64,000 nucleotides of DNA from the NCBI GenBank assembly GCA_016711825.1, contig JADJSG010000004.1, positions 186,001 to 250,000 of the forward strand, in the 5' to 3' direction. The position numbers were made by a program, and so were the translations under genes. Each line of letters opens with the position of its first letter. Within the stretch, counting starts at the first letter, position 1. Below, in pieces: positions 27,959-36,662 of this stretch. The stretch is from Bacteroidota bacterium (GTDB lineage Bacteria > Bacteroidota > Bacteroidia > Chitinophagales > Chitinophagaceae). The notes below the pieces were generated by a model. The model was not told the DNA's origin. It saw only the letters and a list, made by a program, of their open reading frames with translations, and did not search any database.

Positions 27959-30245
27959 ATGAAAAAAACAATAAGCACTCTGCTCATTTTATTATGTTCC
28001 ATGTATGTCATGGCACAAAAACAGACTTCATACACCGTCACAGAAAGCAATAACACGCATACCCTCATTGAAATAAAAGTGGGTGACCTGAAGCAAAACA
28101 GCGTTACAACACCACTGGGCAAAGCACAGATTGTAACCGTTGACAAAGGCACTTCCCTATTACAGAAAGGAGCCCCCAACTTGCCTAAACTTATTTTTTC
28201 ATTGCTCATCCCCAATCAAAAAAACAGTCAAATTGAAATACTGGAAAGTCATTATACCGAGTATCAGGATATAGCGATTGCACCTTCAAAAGGAAAAATT
28301 TTAAGAACTATCAATCCGGCTGATATCCCTTATACTTACAGCGATATTTACCAAACCAATGCTTTTTTCCCTTCTCAGCTGGCATTCCTTAATACCCCTT
28401 ATATTTTGCGCGATTTTAGGGGACAAACAGTACAAATTGACCCTGTACAATACAACCCTGTTACAAAAGTTTTAAGGGTGTATACAGATTTGAAAATAAA
28501 AATTACTTACACAGGGATCTCCACAATCAATACCCTTGCCAACCCTGAAATGCCAGCTCGCATCAATGAATTGTATGACGGAATCTATGAAAATCAGTTC
28601 ATTAATTATAAAACAGTTAAAAAAACCAGGTATAGCCCAGTGCTCGAAAATGGACAATTGTTAATACTCTGCCCTGCCCAATACTTATCTGAAATAACGC
28701 CATTCGTAAAATGGAAATCAATGAAAGGATTTAATACCCTTTTAGTCAATACCGACACCATCACAGGCGGTGTAAACGAAGTAACTATTGCCGCATTAGT
28801 AAAATACTATTATCAAAACAATCAAATTGGCAATATGATTATTGTTGGCGACAATACCAATATTCCTTCCATGAATGAATCATTTACCAATCCTAATTTA
28901 GCTGGACCTTCAGATATTGCTTATGCTTATATCAACAATAATGACCATTACCCCGAATTTATTGTGGGACGTTTATCAGGTGAAAATACTGAAGAAATAA
29001 GAAACATCGTAAACCGTTCCATGGCTTATGAAAAAACACCCAATACGAATGGCAACTGGATGAGTCAACAGTTAGGTATTGCAAGTGAACAAGGTACTTG
29101 GTGACGACAATCAATATGACTTTGAACATATACATGATATAGTTGATAGCAATAAAAATCAATATAATTATACCAATTCTTTTGAACTTTATGATGGCCC
29201 TGTATCACAAGGCTGGAATGACGCTGCAGGATATCCTGATGCCTTGATGTTTGAATCCAGTGTCAACAGTGGTGTTAGTTTAATTAATTATGCAGGTCAT
29301 GGAAGTACATATGGCATTGTCACTACAAGCTTTCAAACTGCTGATGTACCTACTTTAAACAACCCCAATAAACTTCCCTTTTTTCTGGTAGTAGGTTGCA
29401 GTCCCGGAAATTTTAAAAATCAGACATGTTTTGCCGAAGCTTTAATAAGAGCAGGAAATAGTACAATACCCTTAGGCACCCTTTCAAGTTTCATGTCATG
29501 TATTGACCAATATTGGAATGAACCGATGCAGGCCCAGGATGAATTTAATGCCATCATGCGAGGTGCAAGACCCAACAATTTAAAAACCCGATTGGGTGCA
29601 TTGTGTGTAAATGCATGTTGCTCTATGAATGATCAATACAATACCTTTAATGACCCTACAGGTGGTAGTGACATGACCGATACCTGGATATTTTTTGGCG
29701 ACCCTACCATTCCATTATACAATAAAAATGAAGGCAGCATTACATGTACCCATACCACACAAATTGGAAGAAATGCTACCTGGTATTCGGTAAACTGCCC
29801 TGTGAATGGTGCAACCATTGGTTTGTATTATCAAGGTAAATATTTAGCAAGTGCAACCGTTGTAAATGGTGTAGCTGCTTTTACCTTTCCAGCATTATTA
29901 AACCTTGATACTGTATTTATTACCGCTACAAAACAAAACTACACCCCCTATATGGGTTATGCTACGGTGGTAGACTTCCCTGTATCTGTCAATGAGTTTA
30001 CGTCACAACAAATGATTGCGATTTATCCAAATCCTGCCACAGCATTTACAAGTATCCATGTGCAAAATGGCAACCCAATCAATCAAATCAATGTATATAC
30101 CATGAGTGGAGCCCTCTTGAAATCGATTAAAAATATCAACAGTGCTTCTTATACCCTTGATACCAAAACATTTGCAAAGGGAAATTATATGCTTGGCATT
30201 CAGATCGGAGAAAAAATCATCAACCAAAAAATTACGAAAGAGTAA
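27959..30245 (+). pseudogene. Gingipain-like C25 cysteine protease with T9SS sorting domain, split by a frameshift
   Basis: Two overlapping frames (27959-29104 and about 29079-30245) encode one family C25 protease. Removing one T at 29098/29099 (ACTT to ACT) restores ASEQGTGDDNQYDFEH and yields a 761-residue protein. It has a signal peptide (MKKTISTLLILL...MAQ), a C25 propeptide-like region (to about residue 230), the catalytic domain with H447 in NYAGHGS and C480 in VGCSPGNF, an Ig-like region, and a T9SS sorting domain (IAIYPNPATAFTS) at the end. Both catalytic residues lie after the frameshift, so the first frame alone is inactive. The interruption may be true inactivation or a sequence error. 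I use the ATG at 27959, before the signal peptide. Confidence 0.88.
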
Positions 30246-30337
30246 TCGCAATTAGTTTATAATATATTACCCCTATTTTTTACATCTTGTTGTAGTTAAT
30301 GGTCATTCTCATGCTGTTGTGTTACGACGCTGTTTTA

Positions 30338-30380
30338 ATCCCTTATTATCATATCTGAATCATAATATGATTGAAGGGAT
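30338..30380. other. Nested intergenic hairpin between convergent genes
   Basis: ATCCCTT (30338-30344) pairs with AAGGGAT (30374-30380), and inside it ATCATAT (30348-30354) pairs with ATATGAT (30365-30371). Neither side has a T-tract, so it is not a classical terminator. It could end or protect the transcripts of the protease gene and the transglutaminase-like gene. Confidence 0.45.
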
Positions 30381-30429
30381 GGCTTTAAAATTTGCATTGT
30401 AGCGTTTATAAATAAACAAGGAATATAGC

Positions 30430-31497
30430 CTATTCAATATCGAAGTTTGCAAATTGAAAAGGCTCATTTGTAATCGCATTAAAAATAGTAGCTCCTAAAC
30501 GGGGTTGTTGATAAAATTGCAATTTGCTGATGATCGAAACATTTTCTATGCTAGACTTTCCGATGATAAAATTTTCAACCGTAGTTTCAGCTACAGCATA
30601 TTTAATATTATGAATCACTTGTATATAGCCATTGGTAACTTCAAATTTTCCTTGCACACCCACATTTACATGATTTTTATAATATAATAAGCAATAGGGA
30701 ATATCACATTGCTCTAACAATGAAGCATATAAAGTGGTTTTTGCTGAGCAATCTCCATCTCCGCTCAACAATACTTCATGGGCTCGTTTGGCTATTTCAG
30801 TTTCATACCATAAATCCTCATAACTATAAGTAATTTGATTCGTTACAAACCGCAACAATGCCTGTGCTTTCTCTTCCTTTGTTTGCAAGCCTTGCGTAAG
30901 TTTTTCCGCTAATTGATGAATGACAATATCCCGTCCTTTTTTTGAAATATAAGCCCCTATATTTGTGGCATATACTTCTCTTCCAAAATAAGGAGTTAAA
31001 TCAACCGTTTTGGGAAAATTATAATACAACGTAGTATCGTTTTCATTCATCAATGCTACAAAGGAAACAAACTGCTTTGCACTATCGGCTACATAGGATA
31101 ACACTTTGTTGGTGTCTACTTTTAAATTATGACTAGGGATTCTAAATGCATAATAACCATCAATAACACCTCTCATACCCCCAAACTCACATATTCCGCT
31201 ATCACAAGGCGCATACTCAATATATGCGCTGTCAAGGGTTAGTAATTGTAACATGGCAGACTTGTCAAGATTTTTTTGGACAATAAAATATAACAACTCT
31301 TTTTCTGTATCATACCCTCTAAAATCAATCGCATGATGCCACATTAATCTTGAAAAGGTATCTGTAATCAATGCAGGTCTGTATAAGTAGTGTATCGCGG
31401 TTTGCTGCGCTTTTGTCAATTTCCTTTTTTGATTACATCCAATAGCCAGGTACAACATACAAGAACTTAAACAAAGGACTAATAATTTCAACTTCAT
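30430..31497 (-). CDS. Transglutaminase-like domain lipoprotein
   Basis: The 355-residue form starts at the ATG at 31495-31497, giving a signal peptide with a lipobox-like end (LYLAIGC) and so a likely lipoprotein. A transglutaminase-like fold is suggested by GDGDCSAKTTLYASLLEQCDIPYC, where the Cys after GDGD is the presumed nucleophile. KNHVNVGVQG supplies the His and YAVAETT an acidic residue. An upstream segment (EEKAQALLRFVTNQITYSYE) is the usual lead into this domain. Such proteins act as proteases or cross-linkers in the periplasm; the substrate is unknown. A perfect -7 box lies five bases upstream of the ATG, supporting this start over the longer frame. Confidence 0.8.
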   Translation of the reverse strand: MKLKLLVLCLSSCMLYLAIGCNQKRKLTKAQQTAIHYLYRPALITDTFSRLMWHHAIDFRGYDTEKELLYFIVQKNLDKSAMLQLLTLDSAYIEYAPCDSGICEFGGMRGVIDGYYAFRIPSHNLKVDTNKVLSYVADSAKQFVSFVALMNENDTTLYYNFPKTVDLTPYFGREVYATNIGAYISKKGRDIVIHQLAEKLTQGLQTKEEKAQALLRFVTNQITYSYEDLWYETEIAKRAHEVLLSGDGDCSAKTTLYASLLEQCDIPYCLLYYKNHVNVGVQGKFEVTNGYIQVIHNIKYAVAETTVENFIIGKSSIENVSIISKLQFYQQPRLGATIFNAITNEPFQFANFDIE

Positions 31498-31502
31498 AAT
31501 TT

Positions 31503-31510
31503 CAAATATA
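31503..31510 (-). promoter_or_regulatory. -7 promoter element of the transglutaminase-like gene
   Basis: The minus strand reads TATATTTG, a perfect -7 match, five bases before the ATG at 31497. The transcript would have almost no leader. Confidence 0.55.
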
Positions 31511-31659
31511 CTAATACTCCCTTTATATAAGAAACGATCAACGAATAATATCAATGGGTATCTATTTTTCTATCCCCGAAATACCAAAATAATTGATACC
31601 ATTCATAATTACCTTCAAATCAAAAGAATTCCGTTGTAATTTGCAGGCTTATTCATACT

Positions 31660-32808
31660 ATGGGATTTAATTTTAAAATGGTGGCCAAAACCTTATTTGG
31701 TTTTGAAGATATACTTGCCGAAGAATTAAAAAACTTAGGTGCCCTCAATATCAAAAAAGGCATGCGCATGGTGAGCTTTGAAGGCGATAACGGTTTTATG
31801 TATAAAGCGAACCTTGCCTGTAGAACAGCCATTAAAATACTTAAACCCATTCATTCTTTTACGGTAAAAAATGAAACTGATTTATATGATGGCATCTATA
31901 AAATGAATTGGTCAGAATATCTCAACGAAACACAAACATTTGCCATTGATGCCACCATTTTTTCTGACTATTTTAATCATTCAAAATATATTGCCTTAAA
32001 AACAAAAGATGCCATTGCTGATCAATTTCGCAACCAAAAAGGGGTCAGACCAAGCGTAGATATTGATTCACCTGATTTGCGTATCAATATCCATATCAAT
32101 CAATCAGAGTGTACAGTGTCACTCGATAGTTCAGGCGCTTCTTTGCATTTGCGTGGTTATAAAACAGATACCAATATTGCACCAATCAATGAGGTATTGG
32201 CCGCCGGATTATTATTGCTTGCAGGGTGGAACGGTCAATGCGATTTTCTTGATCCGATGTGTGGTAGTGGTACTATACTGATAGAAGCCGCTATGATTGC
32301 ATGTAACATACCGGCAAATATCAATCGTGCTGAATTTGCATGTGAACGATGGGCCGATTATGACAATGCTTTATTTGAAACCATCAAAGAGAATTTGCTA
32401 AAAAAAACAAGAGAGTTTAATTTTAAAATAAAAGGCTATGATATTGATTTTACAGCCATTAAAAAATCAAAAATAAATATTCACAATGCCTATCTTGAAG
32501 AGTATATTGAGGTGATGCATGAAGATTTTTTTGATAGTAAAAAAGAACAAGAAGGCAAATTATTTATTTTATTTAATCCACCCTACGATGAAAGAATTAA
32601 TATCCATACCGAAGAATTTTATAGTGATATAGGCAATACCCTCAAAAGAAATTATCCCAATACAGATGCCTGGATGATCACGGCTAACTTGGAAGCCCTA
32701 AAATATGTGGGCCTAAAACCTTTGCCTAAAATCAAAGTGTACAATGGCAATTTAGAAGCTCGACTGGTTAGGTATGAAATATATGCGGGAAGTCGTAAGC
32801 AAAGCTAA
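31660..32808 (+). CDS. rlmL: RlmL-like THUMP-domain 23S rRNA methyltransferase
   Basis: The 382-residue protein has an N-terminal THUMP region (about 45-160) and a UPF0020/RlmL-type methyltransferase domain. Motif I is DPMCGSGT (198-205) and the catalytic motif is FNPPY (305-309). It matches the N-terminal half of E. coli RlmKL, which makes m2G2445 in 23S rRNA, and also the YpsC group of Gram-positives. An RlmK-like gene is present about 6.3 kb upstream, so the two halves of the E. coli fusion exist here as separate genes. The ATG at 31660 begins MGFNFKMVAKTLFGFEDIL, a typical start for the family. Confidence 0.88.
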   Translation: MGFNFKMVAKTLFGFEDILAEELKNLGALNIKKGMRMVSFEGDNGFMYKANLACRTAIKILKPIHSFTVKNETDLYDGIYKMNWSEYLNETQTFAIDATIFSDYFNHSKYIALKTKDAIADQFRNQKGVRPSVDIDSPDLRINIHINQSECTVSLDSSGASLHLRGYKTDTNIAPINEVLAAGLLLLAGWNGQCDFLDPMCGSGTILIEAAMIACNIPANINRAEFACERWADYDNALFETIKENLLKKTREFNFKIKGYDIDFTAIKKSKINIHNAYLEEYIEVMHEDFFDSKKEQEGKLFILFNPPYDERINIHTEEFYSDIGNTLKRNYPNTDAWMITANLEALKYVGLKPLPKIKVYNGNLEARLVRYEIYAGSRKQS

Positions 32809-32927
32809 ACATGTTGTTATGAACCTATGTAAACAGCAACTTTTATCGGTAGCATCTTAAACAGCGGTAATATTCAAAGCAGAGCATACTGAATGACTCA
32901 AAAGTATTACATCTCAAATGTATTCAT

Positions 32928-32935
32928 TACTTTTG
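32928..32935 (+). promoter_or_regulatory. -7 promoter element of the PfkB-family kinase gene
   Basis: TACTTTTG matches TAnnTTTG exactly and lies 26 bases before the ATG at 32962. No TTG box is visible at the usual distance. Confidence 0.5.
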
Positions 32936-32961
32936 CGCACAATTAAAAAAACCAATATAAC

Positions 32962-33885
32962 ATGTCTTTATTAATCGCAGGTACGATGGCTTTTGATGCT
33001 ATTGAAACACCCTTTGGCAAAACCGATAAAATCATAGGTGGATCAGCCACATACGCTGCATGGAGCGCTTCACAATTTACCCATACAATCAAACAAATTT
33101 CTATTATCGGTGGCGATTTCCCTGCTGAAGAAATTGATGCATTAAAAGCTAAAGGCGTTCAGTTTGAAGGTGTAGAGCAAATAAAAGACGAAAAATCTTT
33201 TTTCTGGAGTGGTCGTTATCATATGGATATGAATACACGCGACACCTTAATTACCGACTTGAATGTATTGGAAAAATTTAATCCTCAGGTGCCTGATTCG
33301 TATCAGGATTGTGAGTTTTTGATGCTGGGCAATCTGATGCCTTCTTTACAAAAGCAAATCATTGAACAGTTAAAAACACGTCCAAAACTCATTATCATGG
33401 ATACCATGAACTTTTGGATGGATATTGCCATGGATGATTTGAAAAATACCATAGCCATGGTTGATTTATTGATGGTAAATGATGGAGAAGCCCGTCAATT
33501 GAGTGGAGAATATTCATTGGTAAAAGCGGCCCAAAAAATCATGGAAATGGGCCCCAAATACCTCATCATAAAAAAAGGCGAGCATGGTGCTTTATTGTTT
33601 CATGAAAATCATGTGTTTTTTGCACCAGCCCTTCCTTTGGAAGAAGTATTTGACCCAACAGGTGCTGGCGATACTTTTGCTGGTGGCTTCATTGGTCATT
33701 TGGCACATACAAAAGATATATCATACAATAATATGAAAACAGCCATTATCATTGGCTCTGCAATGGCAAGTTTTGTAGTAGAAAAATTTGGCGCCGAACG
33801 ACTCAAAGAAATCAATCGCAATGACATTACCAAACGCTTAAATCAGTTTGTTGATTTAGTGAACTTTGATATTGATATTGAGTAA
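32962..33885 (+). CDS. PfkB-family sugar/nucleoside kinase
   Basis: The 307-residue protein is a ribokinase-fold kinase. The N-terminal glycine motif is GGSATYAA (26-33) and the C-terminal signature is DPTGAGDTFAGGF (231-243), with D237 the expected catalytic base and GAGD the anion hole. PfkB kinases phosphorylate sugars, nucleosides or related alcohols with ATP. The substrate cannot be told here; the gene has no metabolic neighbours. The IS3 element begins 142 bases downstream of its stop codon. Confidence 0.9.
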   Translation: MSLLIAGTMAFDAIETPFGKTDKIIGGSATYAAWSASQFTHTIKQISIIGGDFPAEEIDALKAKGVQFEGVEQIKDEKSFFWSGRYHMDMNTRDTLITDLNVLEKFNPQVPDSYQDCEFLMLGNLMPSLQKQIIEQLKTRPKLIIMDTMNFWMDIAMDDLKNTIAMVDLLMVNDGEARQLSGEYSLVKAAQKIMEMGPKYLIIKKGEHGALLFHENHVFFAPALPLEEVFDPTGAGDTFAGGFIGHLAHTKDISYNNMKTAIIIGSAMASFVVEKFGAERLKEINRNDITKRLNQFVDLVNFDIDIE

Positions 33886-34090
33886 GTTGTACAAAAAATG
33901 AAAGCATGTTGAAGTAGCAAAGGTTATAAGCTATTTGATAAAATCAATAAAAGTGTAGTCCTTTTTCCTAGTAATTAACTTGATCCTTGCAATAATGTCT
34001 AGGCATTTTATTTTGTACAAAACTACATGTCAGTGCCCGAAATACGTTGACCGTTTAGACAAAGATCTTTAACGGTTAAAATTTATAAAA

Positions 34091-34514
34091 ATGGGCACAC
34101 AAACAAAACAAATTATGAGCGTAGAACAGCGACGACGTCGTCATTTCAGCGACAGTTTTAAGCAGTCGAAAGTTCACGAAATCGAAGCTGGTTTGACACG
34201 GATATGCGATCTTTGCAAAACATATCAGTGTACAACAAATACAGTTTATCGTTGGATACAAAATTTGGCAGCATGAAAAAGAAACCAGAACGTATGATCA
34301 TAGAAAATCAGAGTGATACACAACAGCTGCTGGCATTAAAGAAGCAGGTGGCTGAGTTGGAAAGAGTTATTGGGCAAAAGCAAATATTGCTTGATTTTAA
34401 AGATAAGATGATCGAACTGGCAGAGGAACATTACAAATTGGATATTAAAAAAAATTTTCTACCTCACCCTCGAATACTTCTGGAAAACGCGGGAAAGAAA
34501 CTGGTTTACATTAA
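34091..34514 (+). pseudogene. IS3 transposase OrfA, frameshifted
   Basis: The N-terminal part (RRRRHFSDSFKQSKVHEIEAG, TTNTVYRWI) is a transposase helix-turn-helix; the following part (LKKQVAELERVIGQKQILLDFKDKMIELAEEHY) is the leucine-zipper region. They are in different frames. Adding one A to the AAAA run near 34260 joins them as WIQKFGSMKKKPERM. A second A added to the A8 run at 34447-34454 continues the frame as DIKKKFSTSPSNTSG to a stop at 34512-34514. The A8 run also contains an A_AAA_AAT slippery heptamer, so the second shift could be programmed. The first has no slippery site and looks like mutation or error. Confidence 0.8.
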
Positions 34515-35392
34515 GTAATCTTTATCAGGTTACGGGATGCAGTAAACAATCGTTTCATCAATGGAAGGAAAGGCATATGCAGCAAATAGCAATACATGAG
34601 CAAATAATTTATCTGGTGCACCAGGTGAGGGATGATCATCCTGGTATGGGGATGCGCGATCTCTACTACAGATTGTTACCTGATGGTATTGGTCGAAATG
34701 CATTTGAAGAACTTTGTAAGGTGCACAATTTATATGTACGGAAGCCTTCAGTATCAATGAGAACAACAGATAGCAGAGGTGTAAGCCGATTCGAAAATAA
34801 ACTAAAAGGACTTCGAATTGATCATATCAATCAGGTTTGGCAAAGTGACATTACTTACTTTGAAGTACAAGGCCGGTTTTACTTTCTGACTTTTATTCAG
34901 GATACTTACACAAAACGAATAATAGGCCACAGTACATCTAAAAGCTTGAAGACAGAAGAAACAACCTATACTGCCTTGAAGATGGCTATCAGAAACCGAC
35001 GCGGACAAAAACTGGAAGGATTAATTCTTCATTCTGATGGCGGCGGGCAATATTATGACAAGGAATTTCTGGCATTGACGCAGAAGTACTGCATGTACAA
35101 TAGTATGGCAGAATATGCGTGGGAAAATGGCATGGCAGAAAGGTTAAATGGCGTGATCAAGAACAATTACCTTCAATACAGAAAATGTAAATCCTTCACA
35201 GAATTAGCCAAAGAAGTTGACCGATCAGTACTACTTTATAACTATGAGAAACCTCATAAAATGTTACAAAAGAAGTCACCTATGCAATTTGAAAAACTAA
35301 TATTACCTTTGGTACGACAAACCCCGCAGAAGATGACGAAGTCATTGGACGCAAATCTCAAAGGGATGGGACATCGAGTCCCATCCCTTTGA
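34412..35392 (+). CDS. IS3 transposase OrfB (DDE integrase)
   Basis: The frame is open from 34412 to 35392; the first ATG is at 34577. Coding-like residues upstream of that ATG (FWKTRERNWFTLSNLYQ, CSKQSFHQWKER) show that translation normally enters from OrfA by a -1 frameshift. The product has an HTH_21-like region (DDHPGMGMRDLYYRL) and an rve integrase core. Its acidic triad is D in QSDITYF, D in LILHSDGGGQYY and E in NGMAERLNGVIKNNYL. The last ten codons lie in a 15-bp perfect inverted repeat that includes the stop codon. Confidence 0.9.
   Translation, partial: SNWQRNITNWILKKIFYLTLEYFWKTRERNWFTLSNLYQVTGCSKQSFHQWKERHMQQIAIHEQIIYLVHQVRDDHPGMGMRDLYYRLLPDGIGRNAFEELCKVHNLYVRKPSVSMRTTDSRGVSRFENKLKGLRIDHINQVWQSDITYFEVQGRFYFLTFIQDTYTKRIIGHSTSKSLKTEETTYTALKMAIRNRRGQKLEGLILHSDGGGQYYDKEFLALTQKYCMYNSMAEYAWENGMAERLNGVIKNNYLQYRKCKSFTELAKEVDRSVLLYNYEKPHKMLQKKSPMQFEKLILPLVRQTPQKMTKSLDANLKGMGHRVPSL
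35358..35392 (+). repeat. 15-bp perfect inverted repeat at the end of OrfB
   Basis: TCAAAGGGATGGGAC (35358-35372) and GTCCCATCCCTTTGA (35378-35392) are exact complements with a 5-base loop, ATCGA. The right arm contains the TGA stop of orfB. There is no T-tract after it. Confidence 0.85.
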
Positions 35393-35481
35393 TGACAAAC
35401 CCCACAAAAGAATCAGAATGTATTTCCGCAAATATTCTGTTCTAAGTGGCAAAACCGGTCAACGTTATTTGGGCATCGTCA

Positions 35482-35542
35482 CCTTACCCCTTACGCCTTA
35501 CCCCTTACCCCTCTCGCCTTACCCCTTACTACTTACCCCTCC
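35482..35542. repeat. C-rich imperfect tandem repeat
   Basis: About 60 bases are built from variants of CCTTACCCCTTACG and CCTTACCCC. The minus strand has five GGGG runs. The repeat touches the right end of the IS element and covers the stop codon and last three codons of the AhpD-like gene. Confidence 0.8.
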
Positions 35543-35877
35543 ATCAACTCTTCCCAATATTCAGCGGCCCTTCTTGTATGTGGAATTACAATAGTTCCCC
35601 CTACGATATTGGCAATTGCAAACACTTCATATAATTCTTCTGTGGTAGTTCCTGTTTCATGACATTTACCTACATGATACTTAATACAATCATCGCAACG
35701 CAAAACCATTGATGCCACTAAACCTAACATTTCTTTGGTTTTGACATTCAGCGCCCCTTCCATATAGGTATTGGTATCTAAATTATATAATCGATTGATT
35801 ACTTTATTTTGTTTGCTTAATATGATGTTGTTTGTACGTTCGCGATAGCTATTAAATTCTTCAACTGATTTTCCCAT
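35533..35877 (-). CDS. Carboxymuconolactone decarboxylase / AhpD-like protein
   Basis: The 114-residue protein is a single CMD-type helical domain. The AhpD motif CDDCIKYHV is present, with C61, C64 and H68, the residues that give AhpD-like proteins thiol peroxidase-type redox activity. The preceding helix (TKEMLGLVASMVLR) and following helix (TTEELYEVFAIANIVGGTIV) are typical. It probably helps in peroxide or other redox detoxification in the cytoplasm. The last three codons and stop lie in the C-rich tandem repeat, so its C-terminus may have been altered; the length is still normal. Confidence 0.92.
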   Translation of the reverse strand: MGKSVEEFNSYRERTNNIILSKQNKVINRLYNLDTNTYMEGALNVKTKEMLGLVASMVLRCDDCIKYHVGKCHETGTTTEELYEVFAIANIVGGTIVIPHTRRAAEYWEELMEG

Positions 35878-35945
35878 AAATATTTTTTTTACAAAGTAAT
35901 GAAATAGAATTGATTATATTAGCACCTTGTTTTTAGTCCACACCA

Positions 35946-36662
35946 ATGAAATTAAGCATAGTCATACCCGCATATAATGAAGCCCGAACAATACATCTGA
36001 TTTTAAATAAGGTGAAGGCGGTGAAGTTGATTCATGACATAGAGAAAGAACTCATCATTGTGAATGACTGTTCTTCAGACAATACGGAAGAGTCAATCTT
36101 GCATTACCAACAAGCCAATCCTGAATTGTCCATTTCCTATTACAAACATGAAATCAATAAAGGTAAAGGGGCCGCTATTCATACAGGAATACAACAAGCA
36201 ACAGGTGACTTGGTAATCATTCAAGATGCTGATTTAGAGTATGACCCTGAAGAATTTAATATTTTGCTCAAACCTTTTGTCAATGGTGTAGCTGATGTCG
36301 TTTACGGTTCGCGATTTATGGGTGGTAAGCCGCATCGAATTTTGTTTTACTGGCATAGCATAGGAAATCAGTTTTTGACACGTCTTTCGAATATGTTTAC
36401 CAATCTTAATTTAACAGATATGGAAACCTGTTACAAAATGACCAAAAGAGAAATCATCCAGTCGATTAATCTGGTTGAAAATCGTTTTGGCTTTGAACCT
36501 GAAATCACCGCTAAATTAGCCCGTATCAAAGGTATCAGAATATATGAAGTAGGCATTTCATACTATGGTCGTACCTATGAAGAAGGGAAGAAAATTGGCT
36601 GGAAAGATGGATTTAGGGCGATCTACTGTATTTTGAAATATGGATTATTTGGTGCCCGATAG
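35946..36662 (+). CDS. Family 2 glycosyltransferase (DPM1-like)
   Basis: The 238-residue protein is a GT-A enzyme with SIVIPAYNEARTI at the start, IVNDCSSDNT (38-47), and the metal-binding DAD (94-96) in IIQDADLEYDP. GSRFMGG and the absence of membrane helices resemble dolichyl- or polyprenyl-phosphate mannosyl/glucosyltransferases, which load a sugar onto a lipid carrier at the inner membrane. Its 3' end overlaps by 18 bases the end of a convergent gene for a polytopic membrane protein that could use such a lipid-linked sugar; this pairing is inference. Confidence 0.9.
   Translation: MKLSIVIPAYNEARTIHLILNKVKAVKLIHDIEKELIIVNDCSSDNTEESILHYQQANPELSISYYKHEINKGKGAAIHTGIQQATGDLVIIQDADLEYDPEEFNILLKPFVNGVADVVYGSRFMGGKPHRILFYWHSIGNQFLTRLSNMFTNLNLTDMETCYKMTKREIIQSINLVENRFGFEPEITAKLARIKGIRIYEVGISYYGRTYEEGKKIGWKDGFRAIYCILKYGLFGAR

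Larger units (their letters stand above)
34028..35481 (+). mobile_element. IS3-family insertion sequence
   Basis: The element is about 1454 bp and is bounded by imperfect terminal inverted repeats. The left end starts TGTCAGTGCCC and the complement of the right end starts TGACGATGCCC; about 20 of the first 26 positions match, including a shared ACGTTGACCG block. The ends read TG...CA as in the IS3 family. It carries orfA (helix-turn-helix plus coiled coil) and orfB (DDE integrase). No target duplication is visible: the left flank ends ACA and the right flank starts CCT. The right end abuts a C-rich tandem repeat. orfA is broken by two single-base deletions, so the copy is probably immobile unless these are sequence errors. 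Confidence 0.92.

Noticed and set aside
35482..35542. C-rich repeats as a CRISPR array or attachment site
   Set aside because: The units are short, imperfect and without spacers, and no integrase or cas gene is near; the adjacent transposase is IS3-type.
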